A DNA stretch of 64,000 bases, taken from Roseburia faecis (GTDB taxonomy: Bacteria; Bacillota; Clostridia; Lachnospirales; Lachnospiraceae). The stretch spans positions 1 to 64,000 of the forward strand of contig NZ_CVRR01000004.1 of the NCBI RefSeq assembly GCF_001406815.1. Reading direction: 5' to 3'. This document shows, in pieces, positions 45,182-54,290 of this stretch (positions within the stretch are counted from its first letter, which is position 1; every line of letters begins with the position of its first letter). The notes beneath the pieces are model-generated. The model was given only the letters and a program-made list of their open reading frames with translations, had not been told where the DNA came from and made no database searches. A program made the translations under genes and the position numbers.

Positions 45182-45500
45182 AAAAAGCCTCCGTCCCATA
45201 TACCTGTTACAGTATATAAAGACGAAGGCTTATTTTATGCTTCCGCGTTACCACTTTATTTGCCGTATCAAACGACCGCTCACTCTCATCTCAACAGACT
45301 CCCCTCTGCAGAAATAAGGTTCCTGATAACGGTAGAATACCGGTGAAGCTTACTGTCCTGACGGAATTCAGCCCACAGCTCACAGAGGATGGTCACCATA
45401 TCTGTCTGTTGTCTCGCACCGCCCGACAACTCTCTGGAAAAAAGTATATTGTGATCGTATTCTGTTCTATGCATTTGCTCTATGACTCTTCGTTAACAAA
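45182..45500 (-). ncRNA. T-box riboswitch leader of cstA
   Basis: Read on the minus strand, the leader shows a stem I distal loop (AGAGAG...GGCGGTGCGAGACAAC), the T-box bulge AAAGTGGTAACGCGG (45241-45256) and a terminator GCCTTCGTC/GACGGAGGC followed by TTTTT (45182-45229). Uncharged tRNA should bind the leader and prevent termination. The specifier lies near GTGACCATC; ACC (Thr) or ATC (Ile) are candidates, not resolved by eye. Confidence 0.9.
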
Positions 45501-45501
45501 A

Positions 45502-45530
45502 AACATAGCACTTGATTCGACAATTGTCAA
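45502..45530 (-). promoter_or_regulatory. Promoter of the T-box/cstA transcript
   Basis: Minus-strand TTGACA and TATGTT are 17 nt apart, starting transcription just before the T-box stem I. It lies 13 nt after the stop of the upstream permease gene. Confidence 0.7.
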
Positions 45531-45542
45531 TACACCTTTCAA

Positions 45543-46565
45543 CTATTTTCTCTTTTTTCTTGCAAGAACGACACTTTGGATCACCAGGAACAGACAAAGC
45601 ATTGCTGCAATTGTGATGCCTGTCCACCATGCCTGATCCAGTCCGGCGGAGGAAACAATATTCTGAATCGTACTGAGGGAGAGTACACCGAAGAATGTTC
45701 CAATGATGTTTCCGACACCGCCGGTCAGGAGTGTTCCACCAATAATGGATGATGCAATCGCGTTCATTTCCATTCCGCTTGCATGTGTTGCCGCACCGGA
45801 ACCGACATGCAGGAAATATACATAGCCTGCAATACCGGCGAGCAGCCCACTCAGCAGATGCGCAAGAAAACGTGTCTTTTTAACGTTAATTCCAAGCATA
45901 AGAGCACTCTGGCGGTTACCTCCAACCGCATAAAACGAACGGCCAAGCTTCGTCCAGCGAAGCATGACAAACATAATCACAACGATCAGGATTGCCACAA
46001 TCACACCGATTTCCACATATGCATTCACATATTTGCCAATACGGTTGACAGATCCCATTCCCGGAACAATTACACGGGTATCTTTCAATTTCACAAATGC
46101 CTCATTTTGTACATTGAACGGATCTGTATGTACGATAGAAGTCATACCTCTTGCAAAGAACATACCTGCAAGTGTTACGATAAATGGCTGAATATCCAGA
46201 TACGCTACCAAAAATCCCTGTACCAGCCCAAATCCAAGTCCAATGGCAAGTGCAATCAGGAGAGATACAAACACATTTCCGCCCTTGAAATCCAGATATA
46301 CCGCGCAGCACATACTTACAAGTGCAACGACACCGCCGACTGAAATATCAATGCTTCCGGTAATCATAACCAGACTAAGTCCGCATGCTGTAATGATCAA
46401 TGCGCCATTGGCGTTTAAAATATTAAAAAATGTCTGTGGTTTTAAAAATCCGCCGCCCTCAAAAATCATCGCGCCGATATACATCAGGAAAAATACAACG
46501 ATGGTGATTGTCAAAAGCAGGTTGGCATCGGAAAGTGATACCTTTTTTAAGGATTTTGATTTCAT
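45543..46565 (-). CDS. YjfF-type ribose/furanose ABC transporter permease
   Basis: A 340-residue permease of the RbsC family with about nine hydrophobic segments. The most telling blocks are GLSLVMITGSIDISVGGVVAL, DIQPFIVTLAGMFFARG, GGNRQSALMLGINV and ASSIIGGTLLTGGVG. Together with the YtfT-like permease and the ATPase upstream it resembles the E. coli YtfQRT-YjfF galactofuranose transporter. AAGGAGG overlaps the end of the previous gene. It is the last gene of the operon; no terminator is visible before the cstA promoter. Confidence 0.9.
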   Translation of the reverse strand: MKSKSLKKVSLSDANLLLTITIVVFFLMYIGAMIFEGGGFLKPQTFFNILNANGALIITACGLSLVMITGSIDISVGGVVALVSMCCAVYLDFKGGNVFVSLLIALAIGLGFGLVQGFLVAYLDIQPFIVTLAGMFFARGMTSIVHTDPFNVQNEAFVKLKDTRVIVPGMGSVNRIGKYVNAYVEIGVIVAILIVVIMFVMLRWTKLGRSFYAVGGNRQSALMLGINVKKTRFLAHLLSGLLAGIAGYVYFLHVGSGAATHASGMEMNAIASSIIGGTLLTGGVGNIIGTFFGVLSLSTIQNIVSSAGLDQAWWTGITIAAMLCLFLVIQSVVLARKKRK

Positions 46566-46566
46566 A

Positions 46567-47658
46567 TTAGCCTACCTCCTTTGCATTTCTTACTTTCATC
46601 TTCTGTGAAAAAGATGCAAATTTTTCCCGTACCACCGGAGCACTGATGACAACTAGGATAATAACAACAATTGCCTTATAAGCAGAGATTGCTTCGGATT
46701 TTACGTTGAACTTATACAGTGTTGTGGTTAAAAACTGAATGACATATGCACCCAGAATAGATGCCGGCAGATTAAATTTGCCACCGCTTAATGAATTTCC
46801 TCCAAGTGCTACTGCAAGGATCGCATCCATCTCAATATCTTTTGCAATAACAGAATAGTTAATTGTGGAAATACGACTTACTTTGATCAGTGCTGCCACT
46901 GCCACACAAAGTCCTAAAATAACAAAGCTCAAAAACTTGATAAATGCCGGATTTAATCCGTTTAATCGTGAAGAACTCTCATTAATACCGACTGCCTGCG
47001 TATACAAACCAAGGCTTGTAAATTTCATAACCAGTCCCATAACGATCATACATGCTACCGCAATAAAAAACGGAGTCGGAATTGGAATTCCCGGAATAAA
47101 ACCACCAAAGTATCCAAACGACGGATCACTGATTACCGGAAGTTCGTTATTGTTGATCCATGCTGCAATGGAACGCCCTGCAGTATAAAGAATCAGGGTT
47201 GCTACCATCGGCTGAATCTTAAATCCGGCAACGAGGATACCATTAAATGCACCAAAGAGCATAGCTACCACGCAGCTTACGAGAAAGGCTACAATGATTG
47301 GAGCCTGCAGATGATCCGGACGGGAATTTGTGCCGCAAAGTACACGAAGGATAACCGAACCGGCAATCGCGATACCTGCACCAACAGAAATATCCTGTCC
47401 TCCAGAAGCTGCTGTAACTAACGTCATACCGATTGCCAGAATGGCAAGTTCTGAGCCGTAGTCCAAAATTGTGATCAGATAACCGGATAATACATGATTT
47501 CCGGCGCTGTTTACGTCCAGTGTTATTTTATAGAACGATGGATCGGCGATCAGATTAAATACCGCCAGCAGCACCAGGGCCACGATCGGAATCAGAATCT
47601 GCTTTCCGCTGAATATATCCATAAAGTTCTTTTTTTGTAATGTTCTTGTTTTAGCCAT
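46567..47658 (-). CDS. YtfT-type ribose/furanose ABC transporter permease
   Basis: A 363-residue RbsC-family permease. Blocks include GMTLVTAASGGQDISVGAGIAIAG, FKIQPMVATLILYTAGRSIAAWI, AVGINESSSRLNGL and ILAVALGGNSLSGG. ATG 47658 follows GGAGGTG and overlaps the ATPase stop by 8 nt; the longer frame upstream has no ribosome site. It should pair with the YjfF-like permease to form a heterodimeric channel. Confidence 0.9.
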   Translation of the reverse strand: MAKTRTLQKKNFMDIFSGKQILIPIVALVLLAVFNLIADPSFYKITLDVNSAGNHVLSGYLITILDYGSELAILAIGMTLVTAASGGQDISVGAGIAIAGSVILRVLCGTNSRPDHLQAPIIVAFLVSCVVAMLFGAFNGILVAGFKIQPMVATLILYTAGRSIAAWINNNELPVISDPSFGYFGGFIPGIPIPTPFFIAVACMIVMGLVMKFTSLGLYTQAVGINESSSRLNGLNPAFIKFLSFVILGLCVAVAALIKVSRISTINYSVIAKDIEMDAILAVALGGNSLSGGKFNLPASILGAYVIQFLTTTLYKFNVKSEAISAYKAIVVIILVVISAPVVREKFASFSQKMKVRNAKEVG

Positions 47659-49174
47659 TCTTTTTTTCACCTCCGGCAATGGTATCCATAATCTTGCTCT
47701 GCGTTAAGTCTTCACCTGAGATTTCGCCTACTTTCCTGCGATCGCGCATAACGATCAGACGGGAGCAGGTACGCAGCATTTCATCTGTTTCCGAAGAAAT
47801 AAAGGTCACACTCATACCCTCGGATGCAAGCTTTAACACCAGCTTTTGAATTTCAATTTTTGTTCCGATATCAATGCCTCGCGTTGGCTCATCCAGGATC
47901 AGATATTCCGGATGTGTCAGAAGCCAGCGGGCAAGAATTACTTTCTGCTGATTTCCACCGGAGAGAGATTTAATCGGTGTATCCGCCGATGCCGTCTTGA
48001 TTTCCAGCAGCTTGATATATTCGTCCGCAAATTTGTTTGCCTGCGCTTTGCTGAACGGACGGAAGAAACCGCGCAGCACCTGTGCTGCAAGAATGATATT
48101 ATCGCGGACGGAGAGGTCTCCAACGATACCATCCACCTTTCGGTCTTCCGGCAGATAAGCAATTCCGTTTTTCATAGCATCTATAGGTTTTGTAATTTTG
48201 ATTTCTTTTCCGTTCTTTTTGATCTTTCCACCAATGATACGGTCCGCACCAAAAATTGCACGCACACACTCACTTCGTCCAGATCCCAGCAGACCGGTAA
48301 ATCCATTGACTTCTCCTTTTCTTATATAGAAATCAAATGGTTTGATGCCTGCGTTACTCTGTAACTGTTCCACTTCAAATACCGGTGGAACATTTTCATC
48401 CGCATGATATACCTGCGTCTCATCTTTGATCTGCGCCTCATCGTCCAGCTCTTTGCCCAGCATCTTTGCAACAAGCTGCACACGTGGAAGTTTTTCAATC
48501 TCGTATTCTCCCACCAGTTTGCCGTCCCGCAGCACGGTGATACGGTCACATACCTCATATACCTGATCCAGAAAGTGTGTAACAAAGATGATTCCTACAC
48601 CTCTGGCTCTTAAGTCTTTCATTAACCCAAACAGCTTCTGCACTTCTTTATCGTCAAGAGAAGACGTCGGCTCGTCAAGGATAAGCACCTTACAATCCAT
48701 GTCTACAGCCCTGGCAATGGCTACCATCTGCTGGATTGCAATGGAACAGTTTGCCAGCTGCTGTGTTGCTTTTGCCGGAATATCGAGTGATTGCAGAATT
48801 CTGTCTGCATCGGCGTTCATTTTTTTCCAGTTCTGCATTCTTCCTTTTGTTCGTCCGATAAACATGTTTTCTGCTACCGACAGATTCGGGCAAAGCGTAA
48901 TTTCCTGATACACGGTACTGATTCCAAGATTCTGTGCATCCTGCGGCGAATGAATTGCCACTGCTTTGTCGTTTCCTTTGAGGAAAATTTCTCCCTCATC
49001 TTTTTCATATACGCCGGTCAGCACCTTAATCAATGTAGATTTTCCCGCGCCGTTTTCACCCATCAGCGCGTGAATTTCTCCTTCACGCAGGGAGAAATCA
49101 ACCGCCTGCAATGCCTTTACCCCTGTAAAGTTTTTGTGGATATTTTTCATTTGTAATACAACATTTTCTTTCAC
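47651..49174 (-). CDS. YtfR/RbsA-type sugar ABC transporter ATPase
   Basis: A ~507-residue protein with two fused ATPase domains. The first has Walker A GENGAGKSTL, signature-like NCSIAIQQMVAIARAV and Walker B VLILDEPTSSLDD; the second has a degenerate Walker A (TGLLGSGRSECVRAI), signature LSGGNQQKVILARWL and YLILDEPTRGIDIG, as is normal for RbsA proteins. The start is uncertain: a GTG at 49174 with AAGGGG upstream is chosen; a GTG at 49186 sits on that site. A GC-rich hairpin separates it from the binding-protein gene. Confidence 0.9.
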   Translation of the reverse strand: MKENVVLQMKNIHKNFTGVKALQAVDFSLREGEIHALMGENGAGKSTLIKVLTGVYEKDEGEIFLKGNDKAVAIHSPQDAQNLGISTVYQEITLCPNLSVAENMFIGRTKGRMQNWKKMNADADRILQSLDIPAKATQQLANCSIAIQQMVAIARAVDMDCKVLILDEPTSSLDDKEVQKLFGLMKDLRARGVGIIFVTHFLDQVYEVCDRITVLRDGKLVGEYEIEKLPRVQLVAKMLGKELDDEAQIKDETQVYHADENVPPVFEVEQLQSNAGIKPFDFYIRKGEVNGFTGLLGSGRSECVRAIFGADRIIGGKIKKNGKEIKITKPIDAMKNGIAYLPEDRKVDGIVGDLSVRDNIILAAQVLRGFFRPFSKAQANKFADEYIKLLEIKTASADTPIKSLSGGNQQKVILARWLLTHPEYLILDEPTRGIDIGTKIEIQKLVLKLASEGMSVTFISSETDEMLRTCSRLIVMRDRRKVGEISGEDLTQSKIMDTIAGGEKKNG

Positions 49175-49209
49175 CAGCTTATTCACCCCTTGCTTTTTTG
49201 GTTAGAAAA

Positions 49210-49244
49210 CGCGGCGCTACGTTTTCCTCATACGCGGCGCCGCG
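49210..49244. repeat. GC-rich intercistronic hairpin
   Basis: CGCGGCGC and GCGCCGCG form an 8-bp GC-only stem with a 19-nt loop between the binding-protein and ATPase genes. Without a T run it is likely to protect or attenuate the mRNA, giving more binding protein than ATPase. Confidence 0.6.
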
Positions 49245-49264
49245 CCAAATGTTTCCTGTTTTGT

Positions 49265-50269
49265 TTAGATACCGTATTTATTTACATCATCCTCTGTGAT
49301 GGTTGTTGCATCAAAACCTTTCTCATCCATGATGATGGTCTTCTCTGTGATTTCCTCGTTGTTCTGTAATTTCTGGATAACATCGGCAATGTAAGAAGCC
49401 TGGAATGGATTACACTGTCCATCATAGTTCCAGTTCTGATCTAACAGTTCCTGTAATGCCCACTTGTTGCAGTCAAATCCCATAACGACAACGTCTTTGC
49501 CAACACCGTGAGAAATATTTGCTTTGTCAAGAGCGGCAACAGCACCCTTTGCCATATCATCGTTCTCTGCATAGATAACGTTGAATTTCTCTCCACTGTC
49601 GATAACGGACTGTACGATCTGCTGTGCTTTTTCTGCATTCCACTCTGCAGTCTGCTCATTTACAATGTTCCATCCTTCAGCTGCTGCTGTATCTGTTAAT
49701 GCTCCGGATCTTCCTTTCTGTGCTGCAGATCCCATAACACCCTGAATGTGAATGATGTTATACTCATCAAGATTCTGTGCCTTTAACCAGTCACATGCAG
49801 TCTGTCCTTCTTTATCCATATCAGATACGATTGATGCTGCATACAGGCTTTCATCTGCATCGATAACACGGTCAAAAAGAATTACCTGTGTTCCTGCATC
49901 CTGTGCATCCTTTAATACGGAATCCCATCCGGATGTGTCTGCTGCGGAAAGAAGTAAGTAATCCACACCATCCTGAATGAATTTCTGTGCTGCTGTAATC
50001 TGTTCATCGTTCTTTAAGCTGTATGCAAATGATGCATCGTAACCGTTTTCTTTTGTAAACATGTTCTTCATGTCTTTATCGTTTGCGGTACGATATCCGG
50101 ACTCGTTTGGATCATTGTTAATGATTCCGACCTTAATCAGATCTCCGCTCGAACTACTGCCGGCTGCTGATGTATCTCCGGCTCCGTCCTTTGTATCGGT
50201 AGCCCCGCAGGCTGCCAGTCCAAGTACCATCATTGTTGCTGTCAACATTGCTAAGATTCTTTTTTTCAT
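49265..50269 (-). CDS. Furanose/pentose-binding lipoprotein (YtfQ-like)
   Basis: A 334-residue binding protein of the ribose/galactose type (family with LacI-like fold). Lipobox GLAAC gives lipidation at C21. Features: VGIINNDPNESGYRTANDKDMKNMF, FIQDGVDYLLLSAADTSGWDSVLKDAQDAGTQVILFDRVID, IYAENDDMAKGAVAALDKA. It is the first gene of a YtfQRT-YjfF-like operon. GGGAGG precedes the start. A second, related binding protein is encoded 3 kb away beside a two-component system. The sugar (galactofuranose, arabinofuranose, fructose or other) cannot be told. Confidence 0.9.
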   Translation of the reverse strand: MKKRILAMLTATMMVLGLAACGATDTKDGAGDTSAAGSSSSGDLIKVGIINNDPNESGYRTANDKDMKNMFTKENGYDASFAYSLKNDEQITAAQKFIQDGVDYLLLSAADTSGWDSVLKDAQDAGTQVILFDRVIDADESLYAASIVSDMDKEGQTACDWLKAQNLDEYNIIHIQGVMGSAAQKGRSGALTDTAAAEGWNIVNEQTAEWNAEKAQQIVQSVIDSGEKFNVIYAENDDMAKGAVAALDKANISHGVGKDVVVMGFDCNKWALQELLDQNWNYDGQCNPFQASYIADVIQKLQNNEEITEKTIIMDEKGFDATTITEDDVNKYGI

Positions 50270-50315
50270 ACCCTTTTACCTCCCAATATGAAATCTTTTG
50301 TTTGCTTGTGCATTT

Positions 50316-50344
50316 ACTATACCATCCGTATTTTTCTGTTTCAA
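50316..50344 (-). promoter_or_regulatory. Promoter of the furanose transporter operon
   Basis: Minus-strand TTGAAA and TATAGT are 17 nt apart, about 45 nt before the binding-protein start. Confidence 0.7.
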
Positions 50345-50370
50345 TCCGATTTATGCCTGTTTTAAACGGT

Positions 50371-50387
50371 TTGTAATATGTTTACAA
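50371..50387. promoter_or_regulatory. Candidate operator between the transporter and GntR-LacI regulator genes
   Basis: TTGTAA-N5-TTACAA is a perfect inverted repeat upstream of the transporter -35, with a further ATACA...TGTAT repeat beside it (50388-50405). The halves resemble the TTGTA/TACAA halves of the araA operator, fitting the related GntR-LacI protein encoded divergently. The rest of the 370-bp gap to that gene shows no other clear element. Confidence 0.5.
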
Positions 50388-50638
50388 TACATATTTTGTA
50401 TGATATCATCTAAAAAAAATACAAATTTATTTTTATGTGGAAAGATCTTTGATTTGAGGTGGAAAATCTTTTGATTTTATGGTATTTTCTGTAATTTCTG
50501 ATGAGATTCTGTCTGAAATCTTATTGGTGAAAACGATAAATTTCTCTGGAAAAGTGGATTGTTTTTGAAAAAGGTAGAATCTTCTTTGATAAAAAAAATA
50601 ATTACACGCCTGTTTCCACCAAAGAAAGGAAAAATTTT

Positions 50639-51652
50639 ATGGCAATCAAATATAAATGGCTGGCAGGACACCTGCGCGAACAATTACCGGATTATACAGC
50701 CAATGGAATTCACCGGCTTCCAACCGAAGCTGCCATCAGCCAGCGCTATAAAGTGAGCCGCCAGACCGTGCGGCAGGCACTGTCCGTTCTGGAACAGGAG
50801 GGATTAATCGAAAAAAGGCAGGGAAGCGGGTCCTATATCACGGGACGCAGCCGCGGAGAAGACCGGATCGACCTTCTGCTCTCCAGTGACTCTGCTTATT
50901 TGTATCCGATGCTTTTGCATGACATCAAAAAAACACTTGCGGCACAGGGCTTTTCCACGACTGTACACATCACGGAAAACACCTTTTCCACAGAACATAC
51001 TCTTTTACAGAAGATTCTCCACCAGCCGCCGCGCGCCCTGCTTGTGGAAGGTGTAAAAACTGCGCGCACGAACCCGAATCTGGATCTGTACCGTAAACTG
51101 CAGAAAAAGAAATGCCCTGTTCTCTTTTTACAGGAATCCTATCCGGAACTGACCAATTGCCCATGCGTCACCATGGATGACTTTGGCGGTGGCATTTTGC
51201 TCACCCGGCATCTGCTCGCCACCGGCCATACCCGCATCGGTGCGATCTTTCCTGCGGATATGCGTTCCGGACTTTTGCGCTGCCAGGGGATGCTGCATGC
51301 CCTGCGGGACACAGGTGCACTTCCGGAAGATTCCCTGATATGCTGGTATTTTTCCAATGATCCGGACTATGGCATACAAAAAGCGATGCAGAAACTCATT
51401 TCTTCCTGCACCGCTATTGTCTGTTATAATGATACCATTGCCTATGCACTTTGCCGTGCTGTCTCAGACCTGCCACAGCCACCGGAGATTACGGTTGCCT
51501 CCTTTGACCACAGCTACCTGTGCCACTTTGGACACACAGAGTTTCTCTCCCTGACCCCGGCCGAAGCGCCTGGCAGCCGCGCCGCCGGGGTTCTCCTCCA
51601 CCAGCTGCAGGGGATTTTAGTCTCTTCCACAGAAATTCCCTGGAAGCTTTAA
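50639..51652 (+). CDS. GntR/LacI-type transcriptional regulator (AraR-like)
   Basis: A 337-residue regulator with a GntR winged helix (IHRLPTEAAISQRYKVSRQTVRQALSVLEQEGLIEKRQGSGSYIT) and a LacI-like ligand domain (LLVEGVKTAR, CVTMDDFGGGILLTRHLLATGHTRIGAIFPADMRSG, TAIVCYNDTIAYALC, VASFDHS). It has the same design as AraR in this window but is clearly different in sequence. AAAGGA precedes the start. It is divergent from the furanose transporter, its probable target. Its stop overlaps, by 3 bp, the stop of the converging response regulator gene, with no terminator between. Confidence 0.9.
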   Translation: MAIKYKWLAGHLREQLPDYTANGIHRLPTEAAISQRYKVSRQTVRQALSVLEQEGLIEKRQGSGSYITGRSRGEDRIDLLLSSDSAYLYPMLLHDIKKTLAAQGFSTTVHITENTFSTEHTLLQKILHQPPRALLVEGVKTARTNPNLDLYRKLQKKKCPVLFLQESYPELTNCPCVTMDDFGGGILLTRHLLATGHTRIGAIFPADMRSGLLRCQGMLHALRDTGALPEDSLICWYFSNDPDYGIQKAMQKLISSCTAIVCYNDTIAYALCRAVSDLPQPPEITVASFDHSYLCHFGHTEFLSLTPAEAPGSRAAGVLLHQLQGILVSSTEIPWKL

Positions 51653-53259
51653 ATACTGCTGCGGTATTCACGCGGACTGCACCCCTGCGTCTTTTTAAAT
51701 ACAAAACTGAAATAATGAGGATCTTTGTACCCCACCTGTGCGGCAATTTCCGATGTCGGAAGTTCCGTACTTTTCAGTAGCTTTTTTGCCTTTTCCATAC
51801 GTTTTTCCGAAATATATTCGGTAAATGTCTTCTGCATATTCTGACTGAAGACAGAACTTAAATAATTAGCACCCACCTGTACCTCGCACGCAACGGTACC
51901 CAGCGATAAATTCTCACTCGTGTAATGCTCATCAATATAAGCAAGTGCTTTTTTTAACGTTTTACTGCTCAGATTGGTGTTCTGTTCATCACGCAGATCG
52001 ATTGCCGTCTGTAAAATACTCAGGAAATATTCAAATACCTCGTCCTGCTGCACATGCACATTGGTTCCGTATTTGCCGATATGCGCCAGAAATTCTTCTT
52101 TTGTCACACCGTTTCGCTCCATAAACGCAATCGCCGTAAACCGGATATTAAGCACAACATAGTCACGGAATATCACGGAATGTATTACCTCGGATATGCT
52201 CTGCAGATAAGACTCTACAAAGTTGTATACTTCTTTGCTGCTTCCTTTTGCCAGAAATTCCGAGATAATTTCCGGTGACATTTTTGTCGCATCTACTTCC
52301 GCAATCCGCGTGTCATCCTGCGCCGGCAGATAACTTTTTAATGTCTCTTCCGAAAGTACATGCATTTGCGGATACAAAAAACGATATGCACCATAATGAT
52401 TTACACGATCATAACACTCTTTCAGCATCGACAGCCGTTCCACAGGCGTTCCCACAACAACATACCAGTCTGCATTGGCGTTTTGTGACTCGCAGTTCAT
52501 CTGGATCTGTGCAATCGCCCGCTGTGTATAATCTTCCATTTCCTCCGCATCGCATTTGACTAAAACCCCATAACAGTTGACGTTCCAGCGAAACAGGATA
52601 TATTGCGGAAAACGCAGAAAATACTGCAGAATTTCTTCCTGCAGGTGCACAAAAGTATTCATCTCCCGCTCGGAACCATTCTCTTTTTCCTGCTGCACGT
52701 ACAAAAACAGCAGATTGTAACACGATGCTGACAGATCCAGCGACCATTTGGCAGCTTCATCATAAATTTCTGTTACACAAAGCTCGCCTTCTAACACCTG
52801 CTCAAAGAAATGCCTTATGGAAAACTGCTCATATTCGTGCATTTCGTTTGCCAGTTTGCTCTGAAAATCTTCCTGCTCCTGCTCTGCCTCGATTTTTTCT
52901 TTTAATTCCTGCAGCACCTTGCGCAGACTCATTCTCGTAACCGGTTTCAGGATATACTGATCCACGCCAATGGAAATTGCTTCTCTCGCATATTCAAAAT
53001 CATCATAACCGCTGATAATGAGTATCTTTGTCTTCGGGAATTCCTCCCGCACAATCCGGCTGAGTGACAGCCCGTCCATAAACGGCATCTTAATATCGGT
53101 AATCAGTACATCCGGACGTGTCTTTCGAATCAGCGGCAGTGCAACTTCACCGTCTGCTGCCTCCCCGACAAACCGATACCCATACTGTTCCCAGGGAATC
53201 CGGTCCCGCAGCCCCTCACGGATAACGGTCTCATCTTCCACCAAAAATACTTTTAACAT
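51649..53259 (-). CDS. YesN-type response regulator with AraC DNA-binding domain
   Basis: A 536-residue response regulator. The receiver domain (1-125) has acidic E8-D9, phospho-acceptor D55 in LITDIKMPF and lysine in QYILKPVT. A ~270-residue linker follows, then an AraC-type double helix-turn-helix (LSLGTVACEVQVGANYLSSVFSQNMQKTFTEYISEKRM; LPTSEIAAQVGYKDPHYFSFVFKKTQGCSPREYR). It is the last gene of the kinase, binding protein, regulator operon and probably activates the nearby sugar transporter. AAAGGGG precedes the start. Confidence 0.93.
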   Translation of the reverse strand: MLKVFLVEDETVIREGLRDRIPWEQYGYRFVGEAADGEVALPLIRKTRPDVLITDIKMPFMDGLSLSRIVREEFPKTKILIISGYDDFEYAREAISIGVDQYILKPVTRMSLRKVLQELKEKIEAEQEQEDFQSKLANEMHEYEQFSIRHFFEQVLEGELCVTEIYDEAAKWSLDLSASCYNLLFLYVQQEKENGSEREMNTFVHLQEEILQYFLRFPQYILFRWNVNCYGVLVKCDAEEMEDYTQRAIAQIQMNCESQNANADWYVVVGTPVERLSMLKECYDRVNHYGAYRFLYPQMHVLSEETLKSYLPAQDDTRIAEVDATKMSPEIISEFLAKGSSKEVYNFVESYLQSISEVIHSVIFRDYVVLNIRFTAIAFMERNGVTKEEFLAHIGKYGTNVHVQQDEVFEYFLSILQTAIDLRDEQNTNLSSKTLKKALAYIDEHYTSENLSLGTVACEVQVGANYLSSVFSQNMQKTFTEYISEKRMEKAKKLLKSTELPTSEIAAQVGYKDPHYFSFVFKKTQGCSPREYRSSI

Positions 53260-53273
53260 TTGTTTTATCCCCT

Positions 53274-54290
53274 TTAATACACTCTGTCTCCCAAAACAGA
53301 AAGCACATTTTTTTGTGTATACACTTTTTCTTCTACATAATTAATTTTGTCTACCGACTCACCGTCTTCCAGCCGGTTGATAATTTCCTGTATGTATGTT
53401 CCCTGCAACGGATTACATTCAATATCCACATTGATCACGCCGGACTTTACTTTTTCAAGTGCACTCCTCGTTCCGTCAAAAGAAATCAGCGTAATATCGC
53501 CTCCCGTCCCGGTCGTCTTTCCGGCCGCACGAATTGCCTCGATTGCACCAAACGTCATATCATCATTCTGCGATACAACCACATCAATATCTTTATATTT
53601 CTGCAGATATTTTTCCATCACTTCTCTGCCTTTTGCCGTGGTAAAATCAGCATCATCGGAATCCAGAATTTCCCAGTTCGGATGCGTCTTTGCAATCTCT
53701 GCAAACCCTTTTGTGCGCCCTAACGTTGCAGATGCATTGGAAGTCCCTCGCAGTACCACGATATGTACCGTTTCCTTTTGATCAAATTTCTTCCCCTTCA
53801 GGTCTTCCTCCAGCCAGCGCGCGGCATTTCTTCCTTCTTCCGTAAAATCGGAACCGACCCACGCCGTATACAGCGATGGATCACAGCTGACATTCCGATC
53901 CATGACAATCACCGGAATATCAGCCTCTTTTGCTTCCTGCAGCACGGTTTCCCAGCCATCCTCCACAATGGGTGAAAAGACAATATAATCCACACGCTGC
54001 GAAATATAACTGCGAATTGCTTTAATCTGGTTTTCCTGTTTTTGCCTGGCATTGTTAAACAGTAAAAAATAACCGTTTTCTTTGCACAGTGCCTGTTGGA
54101 TGGATGCCGAATTTGCGGTACGCCACATAGACTCGCTGCCAAGCTGTGACACCCCTACCACAATTTGATTCTGACTGGGAATCTCCTGCTCTGCCGTACT
54201 TTGAATATCTATCGTTTTTCCACAACCTGCCAGAAAAAGCACCAGCATCAAACACCCGATGACCGGTATCCATCTGCCTTTCTTTTTCAT
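53274..54290 (-). CDS. YtfQ-like sugar-binding lipoprotein linked to a two-component system
   Basis: A 338-residue lipoprotein (lipobox FLAGC, C23) of the ribose/galactofuranose binding type: VGVSQLGSESMWRTANSASIQQAL, YISQRVDYIVFSPIVEDGWETVLQEAKEADIPVIVMDRNV, VVVSQNDDMTFGAIEAIRAAG. It lies between the kinase and regulator genes and overlaps the kinase stop by 4 bp (ATGA), with no transporter gene in this operon. It is therefore likely a sensor subunit that presents sugar to the kinase rather than a transport component (inference). Confidence 0.88.
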   Translation of the reverse strand: MKKKGRWIPVIGCLMLVLFLAGCGKTIDIQSTAEQEIPSQNQIVVGVSQLGSESMWRTANSASIQQALCKENGYFLLFNNARQKQENQIKAIRSYISQRVDYIVFSPIVEDGWETVLQEAKEADIPVIVMDRNVSCDPSLYTAWVGSDFTEEGRNAARWLEEDLKGKKFDQKETVHIVVLRGTSNASATLGRTKGFAEIAKTHPNWEILDSDDADFTTAKGREVMEKYLQKYKDIDVVVSQNDDMTFGAIEAIRAAGKTTGTGGDITLISFDGTRSALEKVKSGVINVDIECNPLQGTYIQEIINRLEDGESVDKINYVEEKVYTQKNVLSVLGDRVY

